A stretch of DNA of 64,000 nucleotides from Streptomyces sp. NBC_01216 (GTDB lineage Bacteria > Actinomycetota > Actinomycetes > Streptomycetales > Streptomycetaceae). Made by a program: the position numbers and the translations under genes. A model generated the notes under the pieces. The model saw only the letters and a list, made by a program, of their open reading frames with translations, searched no databases and was not told the origin of the DNA. This document shows, one piece after another, positions 16,257 through 24,297 of this stretch. How positions within the stretch are numbered: position 1 is the first letter of the stretch; each line of letters starts with the position of its first letter. Location: NCBI RefSeq assembly GCF_035994945.1, contig NZ_CP108677.1, forward strand, positions 930,001 through 994,000. The letters run 5' to 3'.

Positions 16257-16333
16257 CGGGGCTCCTGGTCGGCGGAGAGAACTACTGGCACTGCAGCAAG
16301 AGTTACGCGACGAGCGGGGTGTGACGGAAGAGG

Positions 16334-16570
16334 TCAGGTGAGCAGGAAATCTGCCTGACCTGATTTCGCCCCCTGGATGAAGGCGGCGATCTCGCCATGG
16401 GTGTAGATGAGCGCCGGTCCCTCGGGGTCTGCGGACTGTCGCACGGCGACTCTGCCGTCGGCCAGCTTCATGGCCTCCACGCAGTTGCCCCCGTTCCCGC
16501 CGCTCCATGGCTTGTGCCATCCCTCGACACCGAGATCCGCGGCGGGCATGCCGTTGTATACGCGATCCAT
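16334..16570 (-). CDS. DUF397-family small protein
   Basis: 78 residues with the family core: WHKPWSGGNGGNCVEAMKL, then VAVRQSADPEGPALIYTHGEIAAFIQGAKSG. DUF397 proteins are encoded beside XRE/DUF5753 regulators and are thought to modulate them (WhiJ-like and AbaA-like systems). Its ATG directly abuts the stop codon of the XRE gene (TGA-ATG, no gap), so the two are coupled. The promoter is shared and lies at 17444-17653. Confidence 0.92.
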   Translation of the reverse strand: MDRVYNGMPAADLGVEGWHKPWSGGNGGNCVEAMKLADGRVAVRQSADPEGPALIYTHGEIAAFIQGAKSGQADFLLT

Positions 16571-17443
16571 TCACAGCTCCTCGCGGAGATTCCTGAGAAT
16601 CTCCTTCGTGCGTTGCGCAGTCGCGGCCTGCGCCGCCATGCGGTCCATGACCTCGAGGTGGGAGGCCACCTCCGGGCGCGCGTCGAGATAGACCGCGCCG
16701 GTCAGGTACTCGCTGTAGACCATGTCCGGGAGTTCGGGCATGGCGAAGCGGAAGAGGACGAACGGTCCGTAGGTGCCGGGGTGGTGGCCGGACGCGAACT
16801 CCGCGATCTGCAGGGTGACGTTCGGCAGCTCGGACGCTTCGAGCAGCCGGTCGAGCTGGTCGCGCATCACCTCGGGCCCGTCGCCGACCGGTCGGCGGAA
16901 CACCGTCTCATCCATGATCACCCAGAACTTCGGGGCGTCGTCCCTGGTCAGCAGGGACTGGCGCTCCATCCGCAGGGCTACATGCCGTTCGGTGTCCTCG
17001 TCGTTCTCGGCATTCCTGCCGCCGACCGCCCCGCTGCGCAGAATGGCGCGGGCGTATCCCTCGGTCTGGAGCAGGCCGGGGACGAACTGCGGTTCGTAGG
17101 CCCGGATGAGGGCGGCGGCCCCCTCCAGGCTGACGTACATGGAGAACCAGGCGGGCAGCACGTCATGGAAGCGCTGCCACCAGCCGGGAAGGTTGGCCTC
17201 CTCGGCGAGGGCGACGAATCCCTCGGCCTCGGAGTCGGTGATCCCGTATTCCTTGAGCAGGAGTTGCACGTAGGGGATCTTCAGCGCGACTTCCGCGGTC
17301 TCCATGCGCCGGATGGTGGCCGGAGCGACACGGAGGACCTTGGCGGCCTCCTCCCGCTTCAGGCCGGCCCGCTCGCGGAGATCCTGCAGACGCTTGCCGA
17401 GAACGACCTGTCCCACTGTGGGGGCGGACCGCGGCTCGCTCAC
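16571..17443 (-). CDS. XRE-family regulator with DUF5753 domain
   Basis: 290 residues. The helix-turn-helix spans roughly residues 13-68 (LGKRLQDLRERAGLKREEAAKVL, VAPATIRRMETAEVALK). The DUF5753 domain occupies about 90-275 (YEPQFVPGLLQTEGYARAIL through EYLTGAVYLD). GTG at 17443 was chosen because GGAGG lies 8 nt upstream; an in-frame start further up would include promoter DNA. It probably acts with the coupled DUF397 protein. Two inverted repeats at 17508-17543 in its own promoter are likely binding sites. A divergent HATPase-domain gene shares that region. Confidence 0.92.
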   Translation of the reverse strand: MSEPRSAPTVGQVVLGKRLQDLRERAGLKREEAAKVLRVAPATIRRMETAEVALKIPYVQLLLKEYGITDSEAEGFVALAEEANLPGWWQRFHDVLPAWFSMYVSLEGAAALIRAYEPQFVPGLLQTEGYARAILRSGAVGGRNAENDEDTERHVALRMERQSLLTRDDAPKFWVIMDETVFRRPVGDGPEVMRDQLDRLLEASELPNVTLQIAEFASGHHPGTYGPFVLFRFAMPELPDMVYSEYLTGAVYLDARPEVASHLEVMDRMAAQAATAQRTKEILRNLREEL

Positions 17444-17507
17444 TCTCAGACCTCCCCGACGCGCTGTTTCGACCGAGTGTGCCATGAACAGCGCCAGAGA
17501 GAACACA

Positions 17508-17543
17508 GCACTCTGGAATTTTCAGAGTGCCACTTGCCAAGTG
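17508..17543. promoter_or_regulatory. Tandem inverted repeats in XRE/HATPase divergent promoter
   Basis: GCACTCTG (17508-17515) and CAGAGTGC (17523-17530) flank GAATTTT. Immediately next to it CACTTG-C-CAAGTG forms a second dyad at 17531-17543. An A/T core between symmetric half-sites is unusual in this DNA. The site lies 65 bp upstream of the XRE start and 124 bp upstream of the HATPase start, a plausible autoregulatory operator for the XRE protein. Confidence 0.55.
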
Positions 17544-17653
17544 TCTCCGTCGGGAGCACAGTATTCCGGTGAACCAGTACGTGCTGCTGTCGTGCTCCGT
17601 CACGGCCGTCGCGATGTACGGCACTGCTTACCCACTGTTGTGAGGAACCGGTC

Positions 17654-18127
17654 GTGGCTTCTGGTAACGCGCTCCCCCCAGGTCTCATGGGCCCCCGCGT
17701 CATGACCCAGCGCCCGCATCCCGTCTCCAGCCGGCGTTTCACCTTCGAGCTCCCGGCCAGCACGGAATCGGTCTCCCGGGCCCGCAGGCTGGCCGAGGAA
17801 CGCCTGATCCTCTGGGGTTGTGACCCCGGGATACGCGACACGGTGATGTTGATCGTCTCCGAGCTGGTGACCAACGCCGTCGTCCACACCGCGAGCAGCC
17901 ATGTCATCTGCGAACTGCGCGAAGGGGAGGAGCAGCTGCGGATAGCGGTACGGGACGAGGGAGGCGAGGGCGACCCGCGGGTACGCGACTGCGGCGAGGA
18001 CGAACGGGGCCGGGGACTACTCCTGGTCGACGACCTGTGCAGCGCCTGGGGCGCCGACCGCACCGGCCACGGCACGGCCAGGGTCGTCTGGGCGGAACTC
18101 GCCCACGGCATGGGGGCCCCGTGCTGA
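17654..18127 (+). CDS. Stand-alone HATPase (anti-sigma-factor-like) regulatory protein
   Basis: 157 residues of the RsbW-like ATP-binding family abundant in Streptomyces. The N-box is ELVTNAVVH, the G1 region VRDEGGEGDP and the G2 region ERGRGLLLVDDL. There is no histidine dimerisation domain or membrane segment, so it is a Ser/Thr-kinase-type anti-sigma or anti-anti-sigma switch rather than a sensor kinase. GTG at 17654 is the longest reasonable start; VMTQRPHP at residue 16 is an alternative. The next gene overlaps its stop by 7 bp, suggesting co-expression. Partner not identifiable here. Confidence 0.85.
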   Translation: MASGNALPPGLMGPRVMTQRPHPVSSRRFTFELPASTESVSRARRLAEERLILWGCDPGIRDTVMLIVSELVTNAVVHTASSHVICELREGEEQLRIAVRDEGGEGDPRVRDCGEDERGRGLLLVDDLCSAWGADRTGHGTARVVWAELAHGMGAPC

Positions 18128-18537
18128 GGACGATGGCGACCCTGCTGTCGTCCAGGGCCCGCGGCCCCGCGGGCTCCGAGTCGACCCGCCTGATCGTGCC
18201 CACCGGCCTGAGTACCGCGCTCGGCTGCGACGCCGTCGGCGTGCCCGCGCGGCACGGATTCCGCGTCCTGTCCCGCCTGCCCGCCAAGGGCTGCGTCTAC
18301 GCGGACACGGACTGGTGGTGGTGGCTCGTCCCGGCGGGCTCCGACCTGGACCTGGCCTGGCCGCTGCCGGCCTGCTACGCCCCGGGCGCCGAGATCCCCG
18401 ACCGGCGGCCCCGCCTGATCCACCGGCCCGACGGCACCTCGCCGTACACCCCACCGATCCCGCTCTACCTGCTGACCTGCCAGCTCACCGGGATCACCCC
18501 GTCCTGGAGCCTGCCGCCGGTACGCAGCGCGCTGTAG
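18121..18537 (+). CDS. Conserved hypothetical protein (138 aa)
   Basis: Starts at GTG 18121, overlapping the HATPase stop (GTGCTGA), or at ATG 18133. The middle contains a run of four tryptophans in YADTDWWWWLVPAGSDLDLAWP, followed by proline-rich RHRPDGTSPYTPP-like sequence and a C-terminal LTCQLTGITPSWSLPP. Actinobacterial proteins of this type are regularly encoded directly after stand-alone HATPase genes. Function unknown; tight coupling suggests it acts with the kinase-like partner. Confidence 0.75.
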   Translation: MLRTMATLLSSRARGPAGSESTRLIVPTGLSTALGCDAVGVPARHGFRVLSRLPAKGCVYADTDWWWWLVPAGSDLDLAWPLPACYAPGAEIPDRRPRLIHRPDGTSPYTPPIPLYLLTCQLTGITPSWSLPPVRSAL

Positions 18538-18588
18538 CGGACACGCGGAGCGATTCCGCACCCTCGGAAGGCGGCGTAGGGTCGGGAC

Positions 18589-19320
18589 ATGTTCACCCCC
18601 CAGGGCCCGACCCTCCGTGAGCTGACCGTCCAGGCGTTGTCCTCGGTGGAGCACGGCTACGACCTGCTCGCGGCGAAGTTCGACCGGACGCCCTTCCGTA
18701 CCTCGGCGCGCCTGCTGGACGCCGTGACGGACACCCTGCGTCCGCTCGGGCCCTTCGGGACGGGACTGGACGTGTGCTGCGGTACCGGGGCCGGCCTGTC
18801 GGTACTGGAGCCCCTGTGCACCGGCCGGATCACCGGCGTCGACTTCAGCGCGGGCATGCTGGCCGAGGCCCGCCGGGCCCGTCCGGAGGCCGGACTGGTC
18901 CGGGCGGACGCCCTGGCGCTCCCGTTCACGGCGGCCTTCGACCTGGCGGTCAGCTTCGGCGCCTTCGGACATTTCCTCCCCCGGGAGCAGACCCGGCTCT
19001 TCGCCCGGGTCCACACCGCGCTGCGGCCGGGCGGCACCTTCGCCTTCCCCCTGCCGGCGCCTCCGCGCGTCGGCTCGCGTCCGTACTGGACCCTGATGGG
19101 CTTCGACGGCGTGATGCGGGTACGGAACATGGTCCGGCGGCCACCCTTCGTGATGTACTACCGGACCTTCCGGCTGGCGGACGTACGGAGGCGCCTGGAG
19201 ACGGCGGGCTTCGCGGTGGAGACGCTCCCCGCCCGGACCCTCGGCGTCCGTGAGGACGGCGCTCCCCGGTGCCGGGTGGTGGTGGCGCGGAAGGCCCCGG
19301 GCCCGACCGGAGCGGCCTGA
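18589..19320 (+). CDS. Class I SAM-dependent methyltransferase
   Basis: 243 residues. Motif I is LDVCCGTGAGLSVL, motif II ITGVDFSAGMLAEARR, motif post-II LVRADALALPF and motif III LRPGGTFAFPLPAP. These order a Rossmann-like methyltransferase domain at residues ~55-165. The N-terminal helix (HGYDLLAAKFDRTPFRTSARLLDAV) likely caps the active site. It lies alone between the HATPase operon and a convergent gene. Substrate unknown; the family includes ubiquinone/menaquinone and small-molecule methyltransferases. Confidence 0.88.
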   Translation: MFTPQGPTLRELTVQALSSVEHGYDLLAAKFDRTPFRTSARLLDAVTDTLRPLGPFGTGLDVCCGTGAGLSVLEPLCTGRITGVDFSAGMLAEARRARPEAGLVRADALALPFTAAFDLAVSFGAFGHFLPREQTRLFARVHTALRPGGTFAFPLPAPPRVGSRPYWTLMGFDGVMRVRNMVRRPPFVMYYRTFRLADVRRRLETAGFAVETLPARTLGVREDGAPRCRVVVARKAPGPTGAA

Positions 19321-19341
19321 CCGGGCGGGCGGTACGGGGTC

Positions 19342-20373
19342 TCAGCTCAGACGCGACGGGGAGAGCGCGTCCTGGACCAGCAGCCGGGGGCTGCCGCCGC
19401 CGTCGGCCGGGACGGTCCACACGTCGTGGCCGTCGGGTTTGCCCTCGGCCGGCAGGGCGTAGGCGACGGTACGGTCGTCGAGCCACAGCGCCTGGTCGTC
19501 GACGCTGCGGCGCTCGGCGAGCGGCGTCGAATCGAGGGTGCGCAGGTCGAGCACGTGTTCCCGCCAGAGCGAGGCGCGTCCCAGGACCCGCTTCTTGTAG
19601 GCGATCCGGGTGCCGTCCGGGGAGAGCGAGGGGCACTCCACGTTCTCCGTGAGGCTGGTGACCGTGCGCCGCGTGAGGGAGCCGCGCACGAGATAGGTCT
19701 GCTCGCCGGTACTCAGCGTGGCGTAGAACGTGTCGTCGTCGGCTGCGAAGGTGACCCCCCAGAAGTTGACGTCCGCCGCACGGTAGGGCCGGCCGTTCAG
19801 CTCGACGGAGAACTCCTCGAGGCTGGGCACCAGCGTCCCGCCGCGGGTGTCCAGGATCGCGGTGCGGGTACTGAAGAAGGCGGCGCCGTATGACTCGCCG
19901 TTGACGAAGACGGTCCAGGCGATCAGGTGGCCGCTGGGCGAGACCCGGGCGCGGCTGGGGACGCCGGCGAGCGGATAGGTCCTCACGGTCCGCAGCCGCG
20001 CGTCGAGGACCCGGGCGCGGTACTTCTGCTGGGCCACGCCGGTGGCGGACTCGAGGCAGATGCCGGTGCCCGCGGCCGTGTGGAAGCGCAGGCAGCTGAC
20101 GCCGGAGGCGGTCCGCGGGGCACCGGCCGGATCGGTCGACGGGACGGTGACGATCTCGTCCCGGTGCGGGCCGGTGGCCGTGTTGCGGAAGACCAGCCGC
20201 TCGGCCTGACCGAGCGTCACCTTGCCCTCGGTGACGACCGGTCCGCCTGCCCGGGGCTCGTTCCGCCGGTCGGCCTCACCGGCGGCCCGCAGGACCGACC
20301 AGGCGCCGACACCCCCCAGAAGCACGACGGCGAGGGCCAGGATCAGCAAGCGGCGCTGGGGTGTCAGGGTCAT
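19342..20373 (-). CDS. Membrane-anchored TolB/PD40-like beta-propeller protein
   Basis: 343 residues. One N-terminal membrane segment (LLILALAVVLLGGVGAWSVL, residues ~9-28) anchors an extracytoplasmic domain. WD40-like PD40 repeats are seen as RVSPSGHLIAWTVF, CPSLSPDGTRIAYKK and DHDVWTVPADGG-like C-terminal sequence, suggesting a beta-propeller. Its ATG overlaps the stop of the MFS gene (ATGA), so the two are one operon and the propeller may work with the transporter at the membrane. Function unproven. Confidence 0.8.
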   Translation of the reverse strand: MTLTPQRRLLILALAVVLLGGVGAWSVLRAAGEADRRNEPRAGGPVVTEGKVTLGQAERLVFRNTATGPHRDEIVTVPSTDPAGAPRTASGVSCLRFHTAAGTGICLESATGVAQQKYRARVLDARLRTVRTYPLAGVPSRARVSPSGHLIAWTVFVNGESYGAAFFSTRTAILDTRGGTLVPSLEEFSVELNGRPYRAADVNFWGVTFAADDDTFYATLSTGEQTYLVRGSLTRRTVTSLTENVECPSLSPDGTRIAYKKRVLGRASLWREHVLDLRTLDSTPLAERRSVDDQALWLDDRTVAYALPAEGKPDGHDVWTVPADGGGSPRLLVQDALSPSRLS

Positions 20374-21824
20374 CGGGTCTCTCCGGTCGGCCGCAGGGCG
20401 ACCCCGGCGACGGTGGCGCAGCACAACAGTCCCAGGGCTGCGGCGGCCAGCGCCGGGCCGTCGCCCCACGCGGTCCACGCGGCCCCGAAGGCGAGCGAGC
20501 AGCAGAGGCGGGCCAGGGCCTGGCCGGTACCGACCAGAGCGAGGCCGCTGGCGCGCAGCCGTTCGGGCACGGCGGCGGCGACGGCGGCGGGAAGTACCCC
20601 GTCGGTGGCGGCGTAGAAGGAGCCGTGGAGCAGCAGGACCAGGTACGGCAGGGCGGGCGTCGACGGCGCCCAGAGGAGGAGGGCGTAGGCGAGGAGAAGG
20701 GCCGCGTGGCCGCCCAGGAAGACGGTGCGCCGGCCGATGCGGTCGGCGAGGCGGCCGAGGGGCATGGCGAGCAGCAGGAAGACGGCGGCGGTGCCGAGCG
20801 GCAGCAGGGGGAACCACTGCTCGCCGATCCCGGTGCGGCGCTGCACGAGGAGGTAGAGGAAGGCGTCGCTGACGGTGGTGAGGCCGAGGAGGACGGCACA
20901 GGCGGACAGGGCGCGGAGCCGCCGCGAGCGCAGCAGTCCGAGGGCGGCCCGCAGGTCGGTGCGTGGAATGCCGGGGGCGGCCGGGGCGGCGCCTGGGATC
21001 GCGGGTTCCTCGCTCCGGCGGGTGGCCGGGACGCCGGGGGCCGGAGTCATCTCCCGGGCGGGCGGCACCTCCTGGGCCGGGGAGGGAGCGGAGGGCGGGG
21101 TGCGTCCGGGGGCCGGGGAGGGGCCGTGGGCGGCACCGGGTCGCGGGGCGCCGGTCGCCGCAGGGCCCTGCCGGCCCGGCACGAACAGCACCAGGACCAG
21201 GACCCCGAGCGCCGCGACACAGCCGCTGACGGCGAAGACCGCGTCGTAGCCGCCGACGGCCACGCCCAGGATGAGGAAGGCCAGGACCGGTCCGAGCAGC
21301 GCGCCGGTGGTGTCCATCGCCCGGTGCACGCCGAAGACGCGGCCCTGCCGTTCGGGCGGGGCGGACAGCGAGATCATCGCGTCGCGCGGGGCGGTGCGCA
21401 GCCCCTTTCCGATGCGGTCCATGGTGAGGGCCGCGCCGAGCGCGCCGAGGTCGGCCGCCAGCAGCAGGGGCTTGCCCAGGGCGGACAGGCCATAGCCGAT
21501 TCCGGCGATCAGCTTGTGGTTGCGTACGCGGTCGGCGAGATGCCCGCCGGTCAGCTGGACCAGGGCGCTGACACCGTTCTGGAGACCGTCCAGCACGCCG
21601 AAGCCCAACGGGCTGAGCCCGAGCCCCACGACGAGGTAGAGCGGCAGGACGGCGGTGACCATCTCGGTGGACACGTCGGTGACCAGGCTGACGGTGCCGA
21701 GGGCCAGCACGGTCGGGGGTACCGCCCGGAGCGGACCCCGTCGTCGTATGCCGTCGGGCGTGGCGGGCGACTCCCCGGAGGTCTCGGGGGCCTCGCGGGG
21801 GGTCGGACGATCGGCCAGATACAC
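20370..21824 (-). CDS. MFS transporter
   Basis: About 484 residues with 11-12 hydrophobic segments. The first half contains LALGTVSLVTDVSTEMVTAV and the typical loop DRIGKGLRTAPRDAMIS; the second half starts at LRALSACAVLLGLTTVSDAF after a long Pro/Ala-rich cytoplasmic linker. MFS members with DRxGKGxRxxPRDA form a bacterial subfamily of uncertain substrate. GTG at 21824 was chosen for its GGAG 9 nt upstream; the frame extends to 21938. The next gene, a TolB-like protein, overlaps its stop. Transcribed divergently from the polysaccharide locus. Confidence 0.88.
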   Translation of the reverse strand: MYLADRPTPREAPETSGESPATPDGIRRRGPLRAVPPTVLALGTVSLVTDVSTEMVTAVLPLYLVVGLGLSPLGFGVLDGLQNGVSALVQLTGGHLADRVRNHKLIAGIGYGLSALGKPLLLAADLGALGAALTMDRIGKGLRTAPRDAMISLSAPPERQGRVFGVHRAMDTTGALLGPVLAFLILGVAVGGYDAVFAVSGCVAALGVLVLVLFVPGRQGPAATGAPRPGAAHGPSPAPGRTPPSAPSPAQEVPPAREMTPAPGVPATRRSEEPAIPGAAPAAPGIPRTDLRAALGLLRSRRLRALSACAVLLGLTTVSDAFLYLLVQRRTGIGEQWFPLLPLGTAAVFLLLAMPLGRLADRIGRRTVFLGGHAALLLAYALLLWAPSTPALPYLVLLLHGSFYAATDGVLPAAVAAAVPERLRASGLALVGTGQALARLCCSLAFGAAWTAWGDGPALAAAALGLLCCATVAGVALRPTGETR

Positions 21825-22318
21825 AGTCGAGAACTCCAGCCGCGGTGATGCCGACGTGGTCGGACCGCTCTCTTCGAGCGGGCGGGGCCCCACTCTATCC
21901 GCTGCGCGGGTGCCGGACCGGTGGTTCGCGTGCGGCATACCGACTGCTTGGCACCAATTCTTCGAAAGGCCTCATCATCACCGTGTTGGGAGCCTATCTT
22001 GCGGTTGTACGCTGCGAGTTGAGCACAGCACCTGCTGTGCGCTGGGGGTGTTCGTGGGGGGTTTACCGGCAGTGGGCCGGGGTGTTCGCGCTCCGTGGCC
22101 GACTGTCCTGTCCGGCGTGCCCGAGTCCGGGCGGCCGACGGCGCACAACGCCGAGCGCGGGCCCACGTCCGCCGGTCCCGACGGCCCGTCGCCGACCCAC
22201 GGACGATCACGCGCCGCGTCCTTTCCGCAGAAGTGCTCTTCCGCAGCAACACCTCGTCCAACAGCAAGCAGATCCGGGGCGGTTCGCCCGCCCCGGGACC
22301 GACCCGAGGGGGGTGGGT
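21825..22318. promoter_or_regulatory. Divergent region before the polysaccharide operon
   Basis: About 490 bp without a convincing gene. Possible rightward promoter TTGGGA (21986-21991), 16 bp, TACGCT (22008-22013). Ten bases later lies a perfect inverted repeat, GCACAGC (22023-22029), four bases, GCTGTGC (22034-22040), a plausible operator. The leader to the first start would be about 300 nt. The leftward MFS promoter must also be here but was not located. Confidence 0.4.
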
Positions 22319-23530
22319 GTGTCAGCTCGTCATGGCTCGGACACGCACAGACCGGGCGATCCCGCCAACACACCTGACAGTTCACGGATGCGGGCGCTGG
22401 CCGGCACCGACCCGGCGCTTCACGGTCTCGCGGCGCGCCTGCTCGACCTGGCCGAGACCGGCCTGCCGTCGATGCTGCTGCCGGCGGGCGACGGCTTCGT
22501 CTTCACCAGAGTGGGCACGGCCGCGGGGGACGGTTCGTGGTCGCTGGAGCAGCGGGGCACCAGCCTCCGATACGCGGCCATCACCGCACTGGGGGTGCGT
22601 CAGCTCCCCCTCGACCGCCAGCGCGCGGTCCTCGGCGGGCACAGCGCGGAGGAGTTCACCGGGCTGCTGATCCAGCGGCTGCCCGCGGTGACCAATCTCG
22701 GTGACGCGGCGCTGGTGGCCTGGGCCGCGGCCGAGACCGGCCACCTCAAGCTGTCGGACGCCCTGGATCGGGTCGCCGCGCTGGACGCCGACGACCGGCC
22801 GCGGTACACGGTGGAAGCCGCGTGGGTGCTGTCGGCACTGGCCGCGGCACGCCCGACGCTGGACGTCGAGAAGCGTCTGGCCGCGGCCCGCGACCGCCTG
22901 CTGCGGGCGCGGACCGACGGCAGTCCGCTGTTCCCGCACGCCACCGGACCTGGGCTCAACCCCTGGTACCGCTCGCACATCGGCTGTTTCGCCGACCAGA
23001 CCTACCCGCTCCAGGCGCTGGCGCGGGCGCACGCGAGCGGCGACGATCCGGAGGCGCTGGCCGCCGCCGACGCGTGCGCCGCCCGGATCTGCGCCCTCCA
23101 GGGCGAAGGCGGGCAGTGGTGGTGGCACTACGACGCGCCCCGGGGCGAGGTCGTCGAGGGCTACCCGGTGTACAGCGTGCACCAGCACGCGATGGCGCCC
23201 ACCGCCCTGCTCGACCTGGCCGAGGCGGGGGGCACCGACCACGGCGCGGCCGTCCGGCGGGGCCTGCGGTGGATGACCGAGGTCCCGGAACTCGGCCCCG
23301 ACGGGGAGACGCTGATCCTCGACGAGCTCGGCGTCACCTGGCGCAAGGTCTACCGCGGCGATCCGAAGAAGGCGGTTCGGGCGGCTCGCGGCCTCAGTAC
23401 CCGGGTGGCCCCGGGTCTTAGACTCCGGCCGCTGGAACGGGTGTTCCGTCCCGCGTCGGTGGACCGCGAGTGCCGGCCCTACGAGTTCGGCTGGATGCTG
23501 TACGCGTGGCTGGGAGGTCTCCCGGCATGA
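22319..23530 (+). CDS. Alpha/alpha-toroid-like protein, first gene of the polysaccharide operon
   Basis: About 403 residues, no signal peptide. The sequence is a series of helical pairs with Trp/His-rich turns: FADQTYPLQALARAHA, EGGQWWWHYDAPRG, YPVYSVHQHAMAPTALLDLA, ECRPYEFGWMLYAWLG. That resembles the alpha/alpha-barrel proteins that include prenyltransferase-like and glycan-processing enzymes, but no catalytic motif of a named family is certain. GTG at 22319 has a GAGGGGG ribosome site; ATG at 22388 lacks one. It overlaps the WecG-family gene by 4 bp (ATGA), which ties it to glycan synthesis. Two AGA-type rare codons occur near 23420. Confidence 0.7.
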   Translation: MSARHGSDTHRPGDPANTPDSSRMRALAGTDPALHGLAARLLDLAETGLPSMLLPAGDGFVFTRVGTAAGDGSWSLEQRGTSLRYAAITALGVRQLPLDRQRAVLGGHSAEEFTGLLIQRLPAVTNLGDAALVAWAAAETGHLKLSDALDRVAALDADDRPRYTVEAAWVLSALAAARPTLDVEKRLAAARDRLLRARTDGSPLFPHATGPGLNPWYRSHIGCFADQTYPLQALARAHASGDDPEALAAADACAARICALQGEGGQWWWHYDAPRGEVVEGYPVYSVHQHAMAPTALLDLAEAGGTDHGAAVRRGLRWMTEVPELGPDGETLILDELGVTWRKVYRGDPKKAVRAARGLSTRVAPGLRLRPLERVFRPASVDRECRPYEFGWMLYAWLGGLPA

Positions 23531-24297
23531 CACAGCGACAGACCCTGTTCGGGGTCGAGATGGACGCCCTGACCATGGACGAGACCCTGGGGCGCTGCCT
23601 GACCGCGGTGCGCGAGGGGCGGCGGCTCGAAGTCGGCGTGGTCAACGCGGCGAAGCTCGTGAAGATGCGCCGGGACCCGGCGCTCGCCCGTGCGGTGACC
23701 GGCTGCGACCTGGTCCTGGCCGACGGGCAGGCCGTGGTGTGGGCGGGGCGGCTGCTGCGCCGTCCGCTGCCCGAACGCGTCGCGGGCATCGACCTGTTCA
23801 TGCGCCTGCTCGCCGAGGCCGAGACCGCGGGCTTGTCCGTGTACTTCCTCGGTGCCCGGCAGGAGGTGCTGGAGCGGATGCTGCGCGAGGTGGCCGCGCG
23901 CTTTCCCGCGCTGCGCGTCGCCGGCAGCCGTCACGGCTACTTCGACGACGCCGAGCAGCCCGGGATCGCCGACGCCGTGGCCGAGAGCGGCGCCCAGCTG
24001 CTCTTCCTCGGCATGACCTCGCCCAAGAAGGAGATCTTCGTCGCCGGGTACGGCGAGCGCAGCGGTGTCTCGCTCGTCCACGGGGTGGGCGGCTCCTTCG
24101 ACATCCTGGCCGGGGTGACCCGCCGGGCGCCCGAACGGTGGCAGCGGCTGGGACTCGAGTGGTGCTACCGCGCGCTGCAGGAGCCGCGCCGGCTGGGCAG
24201 GCGCTACCTCACCACCAATGCCTCCTTCGTCCTCATGACGGCACGGGAACTGTTGCGTCCCACCCCGTCGATCCGTACCGCCAGCAGGGAGTCGTGA
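23527..24297 (+). CDS. WecG/TagA/CpsF-family glycosyltransferase (GT26)
   Basis: 256 residues. GT26 enzymes transfer ManNAc or ManNAcA from UDP to a GlcNAc-type polyprenyl-PP acceptor as the second step of repeat-unit assembly. Diagnostic sequence is NAAKLVKMRRDP, the catalytic-aspartate region LVLADGQAVVWAGR (D66), YFLGARQEVLERM and LGMTSPKKEIF. No membrane helix, but the C-terminus is basic and hydrophobic as in TagA. It overlaps its neighbours on both sides by 4 bp and 1 bp. The next two genes could make its nucleotide-sugar donor. Confidence 0.92.
   Translation: MTQRQTLFGVEMDALTMDETLGRCLTAVREGRRLEVGVVNAAKLVKMRRDPALARAVTGCDLVLADGQAVVWAGRLLRRPLPERVAGIDLFMRLLAEAETAGLSVYFLGARQEVLERMLREVAARFPALRVAGSRHGYFDDAEQPGIADAVAESGAQLLFLGMTSPKKEIFVAGYGERSGVSLVHGVGGSFDILAGVTRRAPERWQRLGLEWCYRALQEPRRLGRRYLTTNASFVLMTARELLRPTPSIRTASRES

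Noticed and set aside
20361..21848. Long plus-strand open frame antisense to the MFS gene
   Set aside because: The translation is Gly/Glu/Gln-rich without family similarity, while the minus strand encodes a clear transporter.
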